NCBI GenBank assembly: GCA_030704615.1
Contig: CM060732.1
Location: 60,183,053 to 60,247,052, forward strand
Direction of reading: 5' to 3'
Source: Takakia lepidozioides
Lineage: Eukaryota; Streptophyta; Takakiopsida; Takakiales; Takakiaceae
Length of the DNA stretch: 64,000 bases
Below the pieces are notes generated by a model. That model had not been told where the DNA came from and ran no database searches. It saw only the letters and a program-made list of their open reading frames with translations. A program made the position numbers and the translations under genes. Below, in pieces: positions 21,166 through 34,800 of the stretch (positions are counted from its first letter, which is position 1; the number at the start of each line of letters is the position of its first letter).

Positions 21166-22029
21166 GTGAATATCACTGGTAATGTTAAGTCCACATGCAT
21201 ACCCTGTAGGTTAGCATGTCGTGTTACAGCTGTGTGCAAATGCAATTCCAACCTTGAAGGGCTTATATCCTTGAAAAATGTCCCTCTGGGACACCACACT
21301 GCCACAGCTAGCTGTGGAGTTATATGGAGACTTTGTAATTCAGCTCCAAAGTTTTGGTGAGGCACCTAAGCCACTATAAGTCCTCAATATTATCGAGACA
21401 ATTTAGGTCTACACATATGTTTCTTTTGCAAAATGTCATGAAAACCGTGTCATTACGATGACTCTATGATCTGCGATGTGAATATGACTCTGGGTTTGTT
21501 CCACTAGTAAGCAAGATATATGACCATTTTTTTTTGTCACGTCCGTGACTGTTTTTATAGCAACACACGACTCTCTCCGGACTGCGACGTGTCATTTTGA
21601 GATGATGATAGCTGTAGGGATGATGCTATCTCGCAGGCATGCCACAATGAACCGCGTATTCACGTTAAGCAATACCACGTGTCGGAATCTAACAACTTTT
21701 CGAGAGTCATGGATCTAACTGTGGAGGTCGTGCGCGGATACGTGGCGCTTTCTGTATGGTGTTTAGATAACAAGGATTTTTGAATTTACTTGAGTAGACA
21801 TTGACAATCTCAAAGAAGATTATGTTGTGTATCCAAGAAAACCTGCCAAAGCATTGCATAGAAGAACTCTATAACACTCATGGCCTTGAATTTTGGATTG
21901 GTCTGCAATGTACTCATTTTGAAAATGTCAGCTTCTTGAATTTTCAGTATGTTGAGGCAGTTGTGTTGTTTCCATCTCAATTAATATATGCTTGAATATG
22001 GCTATGTCATTTTTTTTTCTTCCCACATA
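21166..22029. other. No recognisable gene; spacer between Harbinger relics
   Basis: Unique AT-rich sequence between the Myb/SANT-like relic and the transposase relic. No domain was recognised on either strand. Confidence 0.45.
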
Positions 22030-22870
22030 TTAGATTGTGCAACAAGCACCACAGATGAAGACATCAGGCACAATGACAACGTGTAGGTCAATTTTGAGCA
22101 GTACTTCTCGAAAGGTATTTTTTAATATGCCGAAAGAATTTTCAACAACCGACCTTCCACGTCGATGCTTCTTACTATACAATGCCTCCAATAGAATGTG
22201 ATCTTCATCTTTAAAGGGCATCATGAGCCATGACAAACAGGGATAGCCTTTGTCGCCGAGCAAGTACGTTGGGACTCCATCTTCAGAGTTCATATAAAAA
22301 AAAACCACATGAAATTGCGTTTTTTTATAGAGACTAGATAGATGTAAAATTTGTGAATCAGTCACGCTACCAGACATGCCAACATATATATCTATTAATT
22401 ATTTTCTCGAATTCACTATGGCCTGAGCCACCATGTTGTAGCCGTCAGTCTTGTAGTAATAGTAATCCTCCGCAAAAAGCACATGGTGGCTTGGAAATTG
22501 TAATGTGTGTTCCGTCGATCGTACCCTGTATGCTAGGAAGGCCACACCATGCTTTGAAATCTTCGATAACCGCAACTATTGCATTCCATGTAGGTCAACT
22601 TATCAGACGCTTGAAGACTATGTTGATATATATTCGTACCACTTCATGAATTACCAATGATACTGTTGATTTGCCAATGGCAAACAACTCGTTGCACATC
22701 AATAAATTTGAGCTTTGGGCGAGTTTGTACAACATTCATGCTGCTCTGATTTCCACTGGTATAGCGATATTTAGTATCTTGTTTTTGAACATATGGCCTC
22801 AACTCTTTACATATTTGGAAATACAGTATCTTTGCTAATCCGAAAGTGTTGTATCCAACGCTCATAGTCA
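22030..22870 (-). pseudogene. PIF/Harbinger DDE transposase, decayed
   Basis: Recognisable blocks in order on the minus strand are ICKELRPYVQKQDTKYR (about 22820-22765), QGTIDGTHITISKPPCAF (about 22530-22475, first catalytic Asp), DYYYYKTDGYNMVAQA, YVGMSGSVTDSQILHLS (second Asp), YLLGDKGYPCLSWLMMPF, and SVVENSFGILKNTFREVLLK (final Glu). All three acidic residues of the DDE triad are present. Frame changes and a TAA near 22397 break the gene. The order and spacing match HARBI1-like transposases of plants. It is a plausible source family for the TWA-flanked MITEs near 3 kb, though their ends have not been linked to it. Confidence 0.85.
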
Positions 22871-24625
22871 AAATTAGGAATCTTGAAAACCATGTCGTGG
22901 AGCACGGCTTAACCCAATCACAAAGGTGATCTGGATGTAAAAATGCAAGCAAATTGGAATTCAACATGTAGAGAATTGTAGAGATTGCAAGTATCAATTG
23001 CATGGTTGCAACGAACATATTCTAGTCGAAATCAAGAAGGCAATGCATATGGGCGCTTTCATACCGCTCTGCTCCATCTTGGACAAAGAACTACAATACT
23101 ACACTCACTGTAACTGAATTCCATGGTCACACACAGACCGAGAGATGCAGTAAAACCTCGGAGAACCCTTGCTGCTCCTACACAATATGAACACAGACAC
23201 AACGCACAATTGAAGCAAAGAGAGACACACAAAAAAAATACTACCACTGGCATGAACGATTATCATAGTGTGAACGAACGGAAATGTTATCTCACAAGTA
23301 TCTATCGTGAAGGTGTTTACTTTCTTCCTATATGAACATAAAGAGAAAGATAAAGTTTCTTTAACCTCCAGTGAATTTAGAGAGCCTAGTGCTCAACACA
23401 CAAGCCATTGAGGGCCCAATGGGCGGTCTGAAGGCACATGTTGAAGGATTGAACCCATGATCACCTAGGTTGTGCATAGGCAACGCACAATCACCCAACC
23501 ACTGGGCTATCTGTGAAATGGTAGGTTATGTTTCGGTAAATGTGGCTTAGGGAAGGTGCCAGGTGTTGCCGCGGCTATGGTGTTAACCCTTATTATCACC
23601 GCAACATTAACACTATTAACACTAAACGTGTTTTTATCACACTAACATTAACACTAAATGTGCACGGCCGCTTACGCTAGTAACTTTACTATAATATATC
23701 CAACTTCCAAGACATTTTTTTTCCTTAGGTGAAAGGGGTGACATTTATATGATTAGAGTTTATTAACTTCCATCATCTTTTTCAAACAATCGTGTTTATC
23801 TCGACTCACAATCATACCTTTGGTCAAAATATATGCCATCATTTTCTTGCCATTGATATTGTATACAAATTTGATTTGTCCAAGTTTAACTTTCTAGGGC
23901 ACAAAGTGTGAGATACAAAATATGCATAGAGATATTTTGATACCATGCCCCTCAAGTCCCTACTTCAGATTTTCTTTATAAAGCTTGCAAACCATGTTTG
24001 CTAAGTTCTCTTTGACCAATAGGTGACAATTTGGAATGAGGGCCAAAGAGGAGGGAGACTCTTGCCGTAACTTATTGTGTCACTTCACCCCAAAGACTGT
24101 GGCCTTCCATTTGAAAGGTGAACAACTTCTAATGTGTGAATTGGCTGGTGTGTTTTTTGTGGAACTTGATGTTGCACATTCATCTTTTGGCAAACTTCCA
24201 AGCTCTTCATTTGAACATGAAGGATACTTCCTAAAATGGAATGAACCAACTTATGGAACTCTTGAGGTCTCGCAGACTGCCATGCTGCCAATAAGTTCCA
24301 CCTACAGCAGCACAAGACCTCAATCAATCCCCACACACTGCATTGCATGTGATCACTTACAATCCATGTATATTGCCATATCAACCTAACTTCAACTGTT
24401 GAAGATCATTAGTTCTGCAGGGAGAAGCACATTCCAAACATTTCTACAGCAACATACACAACAACATCACTGCAATTTACATCCCTGTGGATTGTTTTCC
24501 TGAACCTCCATGAAACCTGTCATGTGGATTGTTCTCCAATGTACTCACAAGCAATAATCGTTGGCACCCACTTGGCAGATGCAGTCCTTGCAGACAATCC
24601 GCCCATCAATCAAAACGAGGACCCT
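22871..24625. other. No recognisable gene
   Basis: This contains one SINE-like head (23400-23515) and a stretch with repeated ATTAACACTA strings near 23605-23660. The part nearest 24625 is the 3' flank of the YrdC gene. No other feature is supported. Confidence 0.5.
23400..23515 (-). mobile_element. tRNA-like SINE head
   Basis: On the minus strand an A-box-like string (TAGCCCAGTGGTTGGGTG, 23509-23492) is followed about 40 bases later by a B-box (GGGTTCAATCC, 23456-23446). This spacing is that of an internal RNA polymerase III promoter. The sequence between does not fold as a proper tRNA, so it is more likely a tRNA-derived SINE. Its far end was not defined. Confidence 0.55.
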
Positions 24626-25477
24626 TCAATCACGTTTCTCTGTCAATCCAGCTTTCAGTAGCGTGGCTTTAGTTTCTTCCAAGGCATTCCCTTTGCGAAC
24701 AAACCGAAAGGCCCCCGCCACTGAGAGGTCTACAATGGTGGACCCGACCCGCTCTGCTGACAATGGGCCAGCATCAAACACAAAAGCACATTCAGCCCAC
24801 AACTGTTCAAATTCCTCAACTCGTATAGTGCTCAGCTGGTTACTGATGTTTGCACTGGTTAGTGCAAGCGGCCCCCCAAAGGCCCTGGAAACTTCACGGA
24901 TGAAGTCACTATCGGGTATTCGAATGCCAATGCTGGAGATGCCTGGGTTAAGAGAGGGGGATAAGAGGCTGGACTCCCTGCGAGGTAACAACACCGTCAC
25001 TGGCCCTGGGAGAAGGGCCTCTAGAAGCCCTTGGGGCAGATGTGAAGTTACCCCACACCCTGCTACATCCACCACATCCGCAACACACACGGCCAATGGG
25101 CTGGTAGCACTTCGGCTCTTCATCTCATAGATCCGATTAATACCAGTAGCCGAACAAGCATCACAGGCCAGGCCATAGAGGGTGTCAGTGGGAACTGCTA
25201 TGACTTGAGATGATTGCAGACCCGCCACTGCTGCTTCTTTGGATTTAGCCCCACTGGCTGGACGTAACCCTCCCATAGACCAAGAGAAGCTCATCCCTGC
25301 CTCAGAGAATTCTGGCCTAACACCCACGCTGGTGGGGGCTGCTGAAATCGGCCCTCCCCCACCTCCATAGCTTTGCACTCTCCCACTGTCTTTCTCATCA
25401 AAGCTTCTGTCCCTTTCTTTGGCCTCATCTAGGCGAATTCCCCCATTTGGCCCAAACCCCACTATTGTTCCAAGCAT
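24626..25477 (-). CDS. YRDC: YrdC-domain threonylcarbamoyl-AMP synthase
   Basis: Makes threonylcarbamoyl-AMP from Thr, bicarbonate and ATP, the first step of the t6A modification at position 37 of ANN-decoding tRNAs. A single uninterrupted exon codes for 283 residues, with ATG at 25477 and TGA at 24626. Residues 1-85 are Ser/Gly-rich and not conserved, possibly an organelle leader. The YrdC domain follows: VIAVPTDTLYGLACDACSAT, the nucleotide-site stretch IYEMKSRSATSPLAVCV, LLPGPVTVLLPR, GIRIPDS, PLALTSANISN and ERVGSTIVDLS near the C-terminus. Length and motif order fit eukaryotic YrdC proteins. It diverges from GPAT9 with 347 bp between the start codons. The absence of introns contrasts with its neighbours. 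Confidence 0.93.
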   Translation of the reverse strand: MLGTIVGFGPNGGIRLDEAKERDRSFDEKDSGRVQSYGGGGGPISAAPTSVGVRPEFSEAGMSFSWSMGGLRPASGAKSKEAAVAGLQSSQVIAVPTDTLYGLACDACSATGINRIYEMKSRSATSPLAVCVADVVDVAGCGVTSHLPQGLLEALLPGPVTVLLPRRESSLLSPSLNPGISSIGIRIPDSDFIREVSRAFGGPLALTSANISNQLSTIRVEEFEQLWAECAFVFDAGPLSAERVGSTIVDLSVAGAFRFVRKGNALEETKATLLKAGLTEKRD

Positions 25478-25824
25478 TCTTGGTGGCTGGATTTATAAAC
25501 AATAACAGAAAAGTCTTTGATCCTCTGCACATACAAAAAACCCCATTACATAAACTCAGCGAGGAGAAGAGACACAGCAGAATGCGAATGTATCGGAACA
25601 CAAGTAGGAGGAGAAGAGAAACTGATTGTGTGGGTAGATTAGGTTAGATTAGGCACAGGGCAGGTAAGGTGGGAGGTAAGGAGCCGCCTCGTTGTGGGCT
25701 TCGACAGGTCTGGTTCAGGTTCGAAGTCTTCCGAAGCAGGCTTTGCTGGAGTATGTGGGCACGTTGAGTCAAGCTTGTGTGTACAAGTGTAATCTATGCC
25801 AGTGGTTGGAAGACAATCAGAAAG
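25478..25824. promoter_or_regulatory. Shared promoter region of YRDC and GPAT9
   Basis: Only 347 bp separate the two divergent start codons, so both promoters and 5' leaders must lie here or in 5' introns. It contains TTAGGTTAGATTAGG-like repeats (about 25639-25653). No TATA box is obvious. That the promoter is bidirectional is inference from spacing. Confidence 0.5.
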
Positions 25825-28800
25825 ATGGCGGAAAGTGGCAGTGGGATTATAGCCTCTTCTCGGGGCTCTTCGCTGTTCCAGGCATCGCCATCTGATGTGG
25901 ATCTATACCAGCTGCATGTAGAAGGGTTGCTGGCACCGGAGGAGGACCCCTCATTCAGTGACCTCGACAACAAGCTCTTACTGTATCCGTCAGACATTCT
26001 GTCTTTGTCATTTTGTCTCTTTCCATTGGTCTGTATCTACCTCTTGCCGTATGTCCATGGGCACCCAATTTGAATGGGGAATCTTGGGGTGCGGGAGAGC
26101 CTTACGGATATGGGTTGCTCAGGGTTATATTCCGGAGGTCAATGGCCTTGTGCACCCTCTGCCTGCATGGCTTCCTCCCTTGATAGCTTGCCTCACTATT
26201 TACCATGCTCATATGAGTGAGGACATCAGTTTGAGTTGTCTTGGTAACTTGTGGATTTGAAGATGTTATTAAAGAATATCTGTCACCCCTTCTCCTCTTT
26301 CTACCTGCTATTTCGCTCCTACCCTCCCCACTTTTGAGTACTACTGTCAATTTGCCTTCATTACGAACAGAAGAGATCTTCTCGATATCTCGCCAGTGTT
26401 GAACGAGGCTGCCAGCGCCATCATCGATGTAAGTTTCTCACTTGTTTTATGTATCTTTGCAATCAGGGTTCTAACATCACTTTTGGGTTCATTTTAGTAC
26501 TTTAACTGCTACCTCTCTCTGTCCGCTGTCTCCGGTCTGCTAACTGACCAACCGATTTGGCGTATGGAATCATTACAGGAGTTTCATTAGAGCAATGTGT
26601 GGGTCTTCCACTCACGAGGGTTAAAAGATTTTGCCAAGTTTGTTGTATGATGCATTGCTTTTACTTGAAAATTTTGCATCAACCCTCCTCTCTAAGTTGT
26701 CTCAAGGAAATTCGATATCCATTGTGCCCAGGCTCGAGGATCTAATTTAGTTGCAGAAATAACTCTACTAGTCTAGTTTTCCTCTCTGGAAAAATATGTA
26801 TGATCATATTCTATGATGAATACTTGCTTGCTTTTCCGGTTTGAAAGGACGATGTTTTGGCACAGGATTCCTTCACTAGGTGTTTCAAATCAAATATTCC
26901 AGAGCCATGGAATTGGAATGTCTACTTGGCTCCTCTCTGGTGCCTAGGAGTGATCGTGCGATACTGTATCCTCTTCCCAATAAGGTTTCTCTCTTCCCAC
27001 TGTCCCCCTCTCTCCCTCTCTACATACACAGGCTAGACTGAAATTTTAGCTCAGTCTACCTTTGAACAATAACAGATGCAGAGAGGAAAGGGAGATGCCC
27101 AATATGTGGGCTGCCTCAAGACAATAGCCATTTTCTGATACAACGTCCAGGGTATTCTCATCAGAAAGCAACCCCCTTCAGGACCATCAAGAACATAGTT
27201 GCTGCACCTCTGTTCATCAATTTTCAAATTCTCAAGGTTGAGCCTAAAGCCCCTGGCCCTGTTGGGGTGTAATTGCTGGGCAGCTCACATACAGCAGATT
27301 GATACTTGTGTGAAGGACTTTCTAGAGTAAATGTGGAAAGCCCAGACTCATTGTTTATACCAAGGTAAGTACCACTACTGGAGTGAGCCATGATGCTACG
27401 GCAAACCACATCTTATGAGTACCTTTACACACAGTGTCCTTTCTATAAACTGTGACGTGGAATCCAATCACCATCCCATGTCACATTTGTTAACAGACAT
27501 GGGGCTAGAGCAGCAGTGTCTTAATGATGTGGATTTTCTTAGCATCCTTACGAACACCCCGGCAATCAGATGGGGTTGGCTATACACAAGCACCACAGCA
27601 AGTTCTGATTGAGTTGCCACACCTAGGTTGGGAAAAACTCTGCAACCAGCTCTGGAAGGGTGGATAGCCTGCTAGTGGTATGTCATAGCCAACGTTTTCA
27701 GTGGACACTCAATGAGTATGTTCTCTCCCTACATGTATCCACTTTGAGTGGCTTTCTGGTCAAGGTACATCAGAGCGAAAAGTAACATACATGCAGTAGA
27801 GGCATAAAGGTTAAAAGCTGGTATCTCACCCTCCTCTCTTTGATATCCGAATTTGCACTGGAGGTGCCTCCAAAGTCAACTCCCCAAGAAGCAAGGTCAT
27901 TTGGTAAGGTGATGAACAAATACAGGTACTTGGTTCCTGCAAGTAGCAGGATGCTGGAATACGTGAGATTGGACATGATGAGGTGTCTGGCACTTTTACA
28001 TTGATTTATGGGATAACAGGATTCAACAACATCCCTTGGTCCGTTTTTCTCATCCCTTTTTTTTTGCCTACTTTCTCTGGCACTCTAGTGTCGTACGAAA
28101 TGGGATAGAAGTTTTAGTCCTGTGGTTTGTCTGATTGAAAGTGCAGTTCAGATACTTAACAAATTGTTGGAATGGACAGAGTTATGCTGCTTACTGTAGG
28201 ATGGATAATATTTCTGGGACTCTTCATTCCAGTTCACATTGCTTTGAAAAGACACGACGAAGTGCGACGAAAACTGGAGGTGAGCTTTGACCGAAACAGT
28301 TTGTTTCTTTTGCTTTTATACCATGCAAACACTCCCGTTTCTTTTCTGTTTCCATCTTTATGTCCAGGGGGAGTAGGAGGAAGATTTGTCACATAGAGTG
28401 GTTGTATAGGGATGCTACCCTCTGATGAGGATCTTGTGCCCATCTGGCAGCAGCCGTGCAGTGCCATGATCTCATTGCTGATTCAAGTTTGTGTCTACCT
28501 ATTTGGGGGTTACAACCAGTGGATGTTCACATCTTTGCACCATAATGGAATTAGGTAGGTCGGATGGAAAACATTCTAAGATGTCGGATGCAGACCGTTG
28601 TTACCCTTGATACATCAATGACCAGAAACCCTGAAAACTCAAACTGATCACCCCAATAAAATTCGGGGAGCATGTGTGTGAGAGCGGGACAGATAAAGAC
28701 AAGAAAGGACTCAAGAATAGTTACGTCCTGGGGGCTCAAATGGTCCAAGGCACGAGTAAAAAAAAAGAAATTGAAGGAAACTGTGTAATGTTCCCTGTTT

Positions 28801-31800
28801 CTGTTCCTCGCACAATTTGCTCGTGATACTAGGACTTTGAGCCGGCATTTTGGGTGAGAGATATGGGCTTTGGTTCATCCCCTAACACATATACGCTGTG
28901 GGTGAGATGGTTTGAGCAGCGAGGCCTGGTGGAGTTTATTTGTAGTGTGTTTGTGGCCTCATGGACGGGGGTTGTCAAGTACCATGGGCCTCGACCGAGT
29001 AGGCGTGTGAAGCAGGTGACTTCCCATTTCTGAACTGCAGGTTACTATAGCAGCTATGTTCTCTATATTGTGGCCTTCAACTGAGCTTGGGAATGAATAC
29101 ATGGATGATGTCATCAGACCATATAGTCACAGGGGTCATGGGATAGCAGGCTTCTTTAGTGGAGGTTTTTAATTACCAATTGTGAGCCTTTGTTGACAGG
29201 CTTCGCCATCCTTGGCAATCCACTCGAAACATGACGTAATACATGCAAGATAGATCCACGCAAGTGGCGTCCATTATGCAGCGGTAGATTCCTTGCTCAC
29301 ATAGTCGCACCCTGGCGCAGTCAGGACCATGTTAGTGCCAGGGTGGCTTACAAAGTGCACATGTGCCCTTTGCACATTTCCCAACTGAAATTATAGTGTC
29401 TACGTCAGGTTAGAACCCAAATTCTTGAAACAACCAGTTGAAACTTTATAAATATCTCTTTTCTGGGATGTAAGAGTTTCTTCCCAACCTTTATCTTTGG
29501 CTTGCAGGTGTTTGTGGCCAATCACACATCCATGATTGACTTCATCATATTGGAGCAAATGACTGCTTTTGCTGCAATTATGCAGAAGCACCCGGGGTGG
29601 GTTGGTGAGCTCTTCTCTTCCTTCCTTTTGCTGTGCTTGTTTTCCTTCATGAGTGATCTACTGCATGTGGATTGGAAAGATCTTGATGTCTACTGTGTTT
29701 TATACCACAGCAGCATGGAAGAGAGAGATTGAGAAAAAGTCAAGCCTGTGTAGTTCCCTTTGATAGTTGATCTGTATGGGGGTAGTTCTCTATGGCCACA
29801 AGGCTAAGGCAAACAACGTCTTATGAGTACATGTGTATGGGGGTAATTTAAATCTTACCATCTTCTGATTGGGCTTTTCACTCACAGATAATAAAACTTG
29901 AACTTGCAAAACTGCCTTAATGCCCCAGATGACAATCCAGTTGCAGTGTCAATCAAGGGCCGATTATGGGCTGGTGTGGAAATCATATTAAAAAACGTGA
30001 TGTTCATTCAAACACTGCTAATCTAGCCTCTACCTACCATTGACACAAACACCAAGGAAGATTGCACTGCCAGTCACAATAGGGATATATGGGCAGAGAA
30101 ATATAGAGAGAATGTGCTCATAAGAGAGAATTAGAATTCACTCATAAGATGTTGTTTGCCATAGCCTTGTGGCCATTGACCTCGCGCCCAGTTTGAGCGG
30201 AACACAAAGGGACAGAACCTACCTTTGTCAGGGGCTGACTCGGGTCGTAAGACTTACCCTGGAAAGACAATTGATCCGGGTTTTCCAGATATCCTCTAGA
30301 TATACACAAGCATCAACCTGCTGTGTGTGGTTTGCCCAATAACTAGGCCCCAAAAGGGCCTGGGCTTTTGGCTCAGCCTCGAGACTTTCAAGTTGGTAAA
30401 CAGAGGTACAGGCACAATTCCCTTGATAGTTTTGAAGAGAGCGTCTCTCTGGTGAGAGAACCCTGGACAATAAATCAGAAAATGAATAATGTCTTCAGGT
30501 TGCCCACACAACGGGCAATTGCACTATCGCTTTCCTCTCTGCTTCTGTTTGCTGTTCAAAGGTAGGCTTCCTGCCCCGAGTTTAAATTTCAGTCTAGTGC
30601 CGAGAGTGGATAGACCCTTGAGATCAACCATGATGTCCTCCCCCATGTCACAGACTGGAAACAAGTTCAGGGGAGTTTTCTGCTAACTTCCTTTCATCAG
30701 ACAATTTCCTGGCAACAGACATGGCTTTGGACACTACAGCCTCTAAGTCAGATTTATCCAGCAGGGTCAGGACTTGCGGGCTAAGATTCAGATCCTTGAG
30801 AATCTCCTCTACTCTCTTCTGCCAGGACTTAGCCTGTTTGACAGGGTGATCCTGCTTCCAAGATATAGAGTCGATTAACTTAGGATATCTGATGTTGGAC
30901 ATATGTTGCAGCTGACCCCACCATCTGACCTTGAATTCATCTCGTTGGGAGCTTAAGGAAGGGATGCCAAACTCACCTCGAAGAGCCACATTGGCTGTTT
31001 TGGAGCATGCTGACATGCACTCCTTAAGCACCCCCACTTGTATGGATTCTAGAGACTTAGCCTGGTTGGAGTTATCAACCCATATTGCAGATGCGCACTC
31101 CAAGGCAGGTCTAATAACGCGACAAAGCATGGTTTTCTTGACCTCAGAGGTGATCCCTCTGCAGTGGAAAAATTTAGTGAGACCCAGCACTTTGCACTTG
31201 CCAGTTTGAATAACTTTCTGAATATGTGCATCCCTATTACAGTTGGAGGAAATCTCAACGCCCAGGTATGTGTAGGAAGGGAGGACCGGAATCTTTCCCA
31301 CTGCCACTTTAGATCACCTCCTCTCTCTCCTCGGTCTTTGAATGCCATCACGGCACATTTACTGACGTTCTCATAAGAGAGAAATAGATTGTACTCATAA
31401 GACGTTGTTTGCCGTAGCCTTGTGGCCATTGACCCCGCGCCCAGTTTGAGCGGGAACAAAAGGGACAGAACCTACCTCTGTCAGGGGCTGACGTTGGTAG
31501 TAAGACTTACCTCCATATATAGAATTAATCCGGGTTTTCCAGATATCCTCTAGAAATCCCTTCACACAAGCATCAATCTGCTGTGTGTGATTTGCCCAAA
31601 AACTAGGCCTCAGGAGGGCCTGGGCTTTGGCTCAGCCTCGAGACTTTCAAAGTTGGTAAACAGGGGTCCAGGTCCTTGAGGATCTCTTCTACTCTCTTCT
31701 GCCAGGACTTAGAAATAGATTGTACTCATAAGACGTTGTTTGCGTAGCCTTGTGGCCATTGACCCGGACTTAGAAATAGAGAGAGATAGAGAGGCAGAAT

Positions 31801-34800
31801 GAGGAGGAAGTGACCCACAAAGATGAGGGTCTTGATGGCATGGATACTCGGTGAGATTGATGCAAAAGATCTCTGGGTGTGGAAATGGAGGCTGCCTGGC
31901 AAGGGGATTTCTCACCATGCACAGACCCTACCGCCGGGAGTTACTGTTTTGTATTTTTCATATTTATATTTTTGTTTTTATCTTTTGTGTTTGTGGTGGT
32001 GGCAGGTTTGCTACAGACAACAGTGCTGGAAAGCTTGGGCTGCATTTGGTTTAACCGTACTGAGTCCCATGACCGCCATGTTATTTCTGACAAGTGAGTG
32101 CAAGTCGAACCTCTTAACACCAAGCATATCATATTCTATTTGAGACATTCGTCTTACAGCTCCAATCTCTGGGTGCAGACTGGGCCTCTGTTCCTGGGAG
32201 AGCTTATGGGAAAGGGGATGCAGCCCCTTAGAGCTTACATTATGTGGCCTAAATTGTGGGTGGGGCTGTTGTTTGTGAATTGTAACCCAGGGGCTCAAAG
32301 GTCTTTAGGGAAAATTTGGCCACAAAAATACCAGGCTCACTTGCCTTTCTAGATATGATGTACCCCTGTAAGCAGACAATCTATCACAATTGATTGATTT
32401 TGGAATAGCTGATTTTGAAAAGATTTTGACTATGTGTTGTAATTTTCCTGGCAGACTGAAGAAACATGTGGAAGACCCTGCTGCTAACCCCCTGTTAATA
32501 TTTCCTGAGGGCACATGTGTTAACAATGAGTATACGGTCATGTTCAAGAAGGTGCGTGTCATCTGGACTATATTTATCGTCTTGCATTTCTTCTTTTTGT
32601 TCAGCATATCCAAGTTGCCAGATTAGAACAGCATGTGGTGTGCAGGGGGAGCATAAGGAACTGAGAGAGATCATAAGACGTTGTTTGCCGTGTAGCCTTG
32701 TGGCTGTAGAGCCCACGTCCAGTTTGGCCATGGATATTGTCTTCAGGTTGCCAGCAATTAGATCCCAACAGGGCCGCAACAGGATATTGATATTGTCTTC
32801 AGGCTGCCCTCTTCAGGTTGCAATATCCTGAAGACAATATCAATTTTCTAATACGTTGTCTGGTGTCTTCTCACCAGAGAGTGACCCTCTTCAGGAACAT
32901 CAAGAACATTGTTCCTGCACCTCTGTTCACTAACTTTGAAAATCTCGACGCTGAGCCTAAAGCCCTGGCCCTGTTGGGGTCTAATCGCTGGGCAACGTCC
33001 GGGGTCTTCTCACTAGAGAGTGGCCCTCTTCAGGAACATCAAGTCTCTGGTGAGAAGACACGAGAAGACACCAGACGTACTCATAAGACGTTGTTTGACG
33101 TAGCCTTGTGGCCTTTGACCGAGGGTAGAGGGAGAGAGAGAGACTCAGAGAGAGAGAAAGGTCATTCCCTGAGTTCACAGGTGTAATGTAAACTTCTGAG
33201 CATACTAATCCTCCAGGAGGTGGTTGTAATTTCACCCCACAAGGGTATAAGAAATGAAATGAAATGAAATGATGCTTTATAACGTCCGCGGAAAGCTCAT
33301 AGAGCTTATGGGACAAAATGGAAGAAAACATGAGAGAGGAACAAATCCAGAAACCACAATTAATGTTCTAGCGATTGTCTAAGGGTGAAGGCCTCGTGCA
33401 GGTAGGCTGCCAAGCATTTTTTATCCTCATAGTGGAAGACATCAGTGAGAGTTTGGGTTCCACTGAATAAACAGTGGAATCTCCCACGGATCTCGTAGTA
33501 TAGAGGGCAGTAGAAGAAGTGTTCTTCAGTTTCAATTTCCTTGCTGCGCCCTATGCAAGCTGGACATAGGCGGTCCTCCCGTTGCAGGTTTTCCCATCTG
33601 CCAGTCTCTATCCGTAGGTTGTGGGAACCCACCCTGAACCGCCCCAATGCCCTCAGGAGGGAAGGAGATAAGGATGCTGAAAGGTAATTTGGTCTCAAGA
33701 TTCTATCATCGCGGAGCACCAAGAATGTCTCTCGATAGAAGTGGAGCTTTGTCGTGAGATTGGGTAGCTTCCAAGTTCTCTTGACATGTAATTCCATAAG
33801 CTCTCTCCTAATGAGTCTGTTGCGGTCATGTCTGGAAAAAACTAAGGCTGTGCTTGTGCCCACTTGGCTAGATGGAGCTGCACGCTCTGTATACACTGGC
33901 TTTTAAATACTAAAGAGCTCAAAACTGACGCCACTGCCACTGTAGCCCCTATCTGGAAACAGATGTCACAAGTATGGAGGTTGCACTGCCAGTAAGAATG
34001 TGAAAGAAAGAGGGAGAGTCATACTGGCAAAGACAAATGGCAGAGAGAAACACAGACGAAGAGACAGAGAGATTAGTTTGTGCCCACTCATCTGAAACAG
34101 GTAGGTACAAGAGTTACTGATGTTTTGGAGTGGGTGATTACAGGGGGCATTTGAGCTGGACTGCACAGTATGTCCAATTGCAATAAAATACAACAAGATC
34201 TTTGTCGATGCCTTCTGGAATAGCAAAAAGTAGAACCTTTCCCCCTGCTCTTTTCTCCTCTCTTCTCTCTGAAACTAGATGTTGGGTCTGCCATCAAAGC
34301 CCACTGCCTGCATTCATTTTCTTGTGCTTTGCTGTATTCTTAGTTGGGTTTCAAACAAAATGCACCTATATATCACCAAAACACTTGATCTTCATATAGC
34401 TTGTTGCTGTTGGGGTTTGTTGCTGGAGCTTTCTTCAAGGCTGATGATCTCGAGTTAAAAGAAGCAATCTGATTCAGACTCTTTTCTAGTCTTGACATGA
34501 CAAGCCCTATCTCTATCTATCATGTTCATAATACAGATTCTCTCATTCAGCCTCCAGTTGACAATGCATTTTTGCATTATTCTTTCTGGGGCTTTTAAGG
34601 CATCCTGAGGATGCTACAATTTTGTTCTTTTTTTCTCTCTCGCCCCACCCCATCCCCCGCTGTCTCTATGATGTGGTTTTTGGGGTCTCTCATTCACCCT
34701 GATTTTGCAGGGACCATTGATAAGGACAATTTGTTTGTTTGTTTGTTTGGTTGTATCTTCTCCCTTGGGTCTGGGGCTTCCCTTGGACGTACTAAATATC

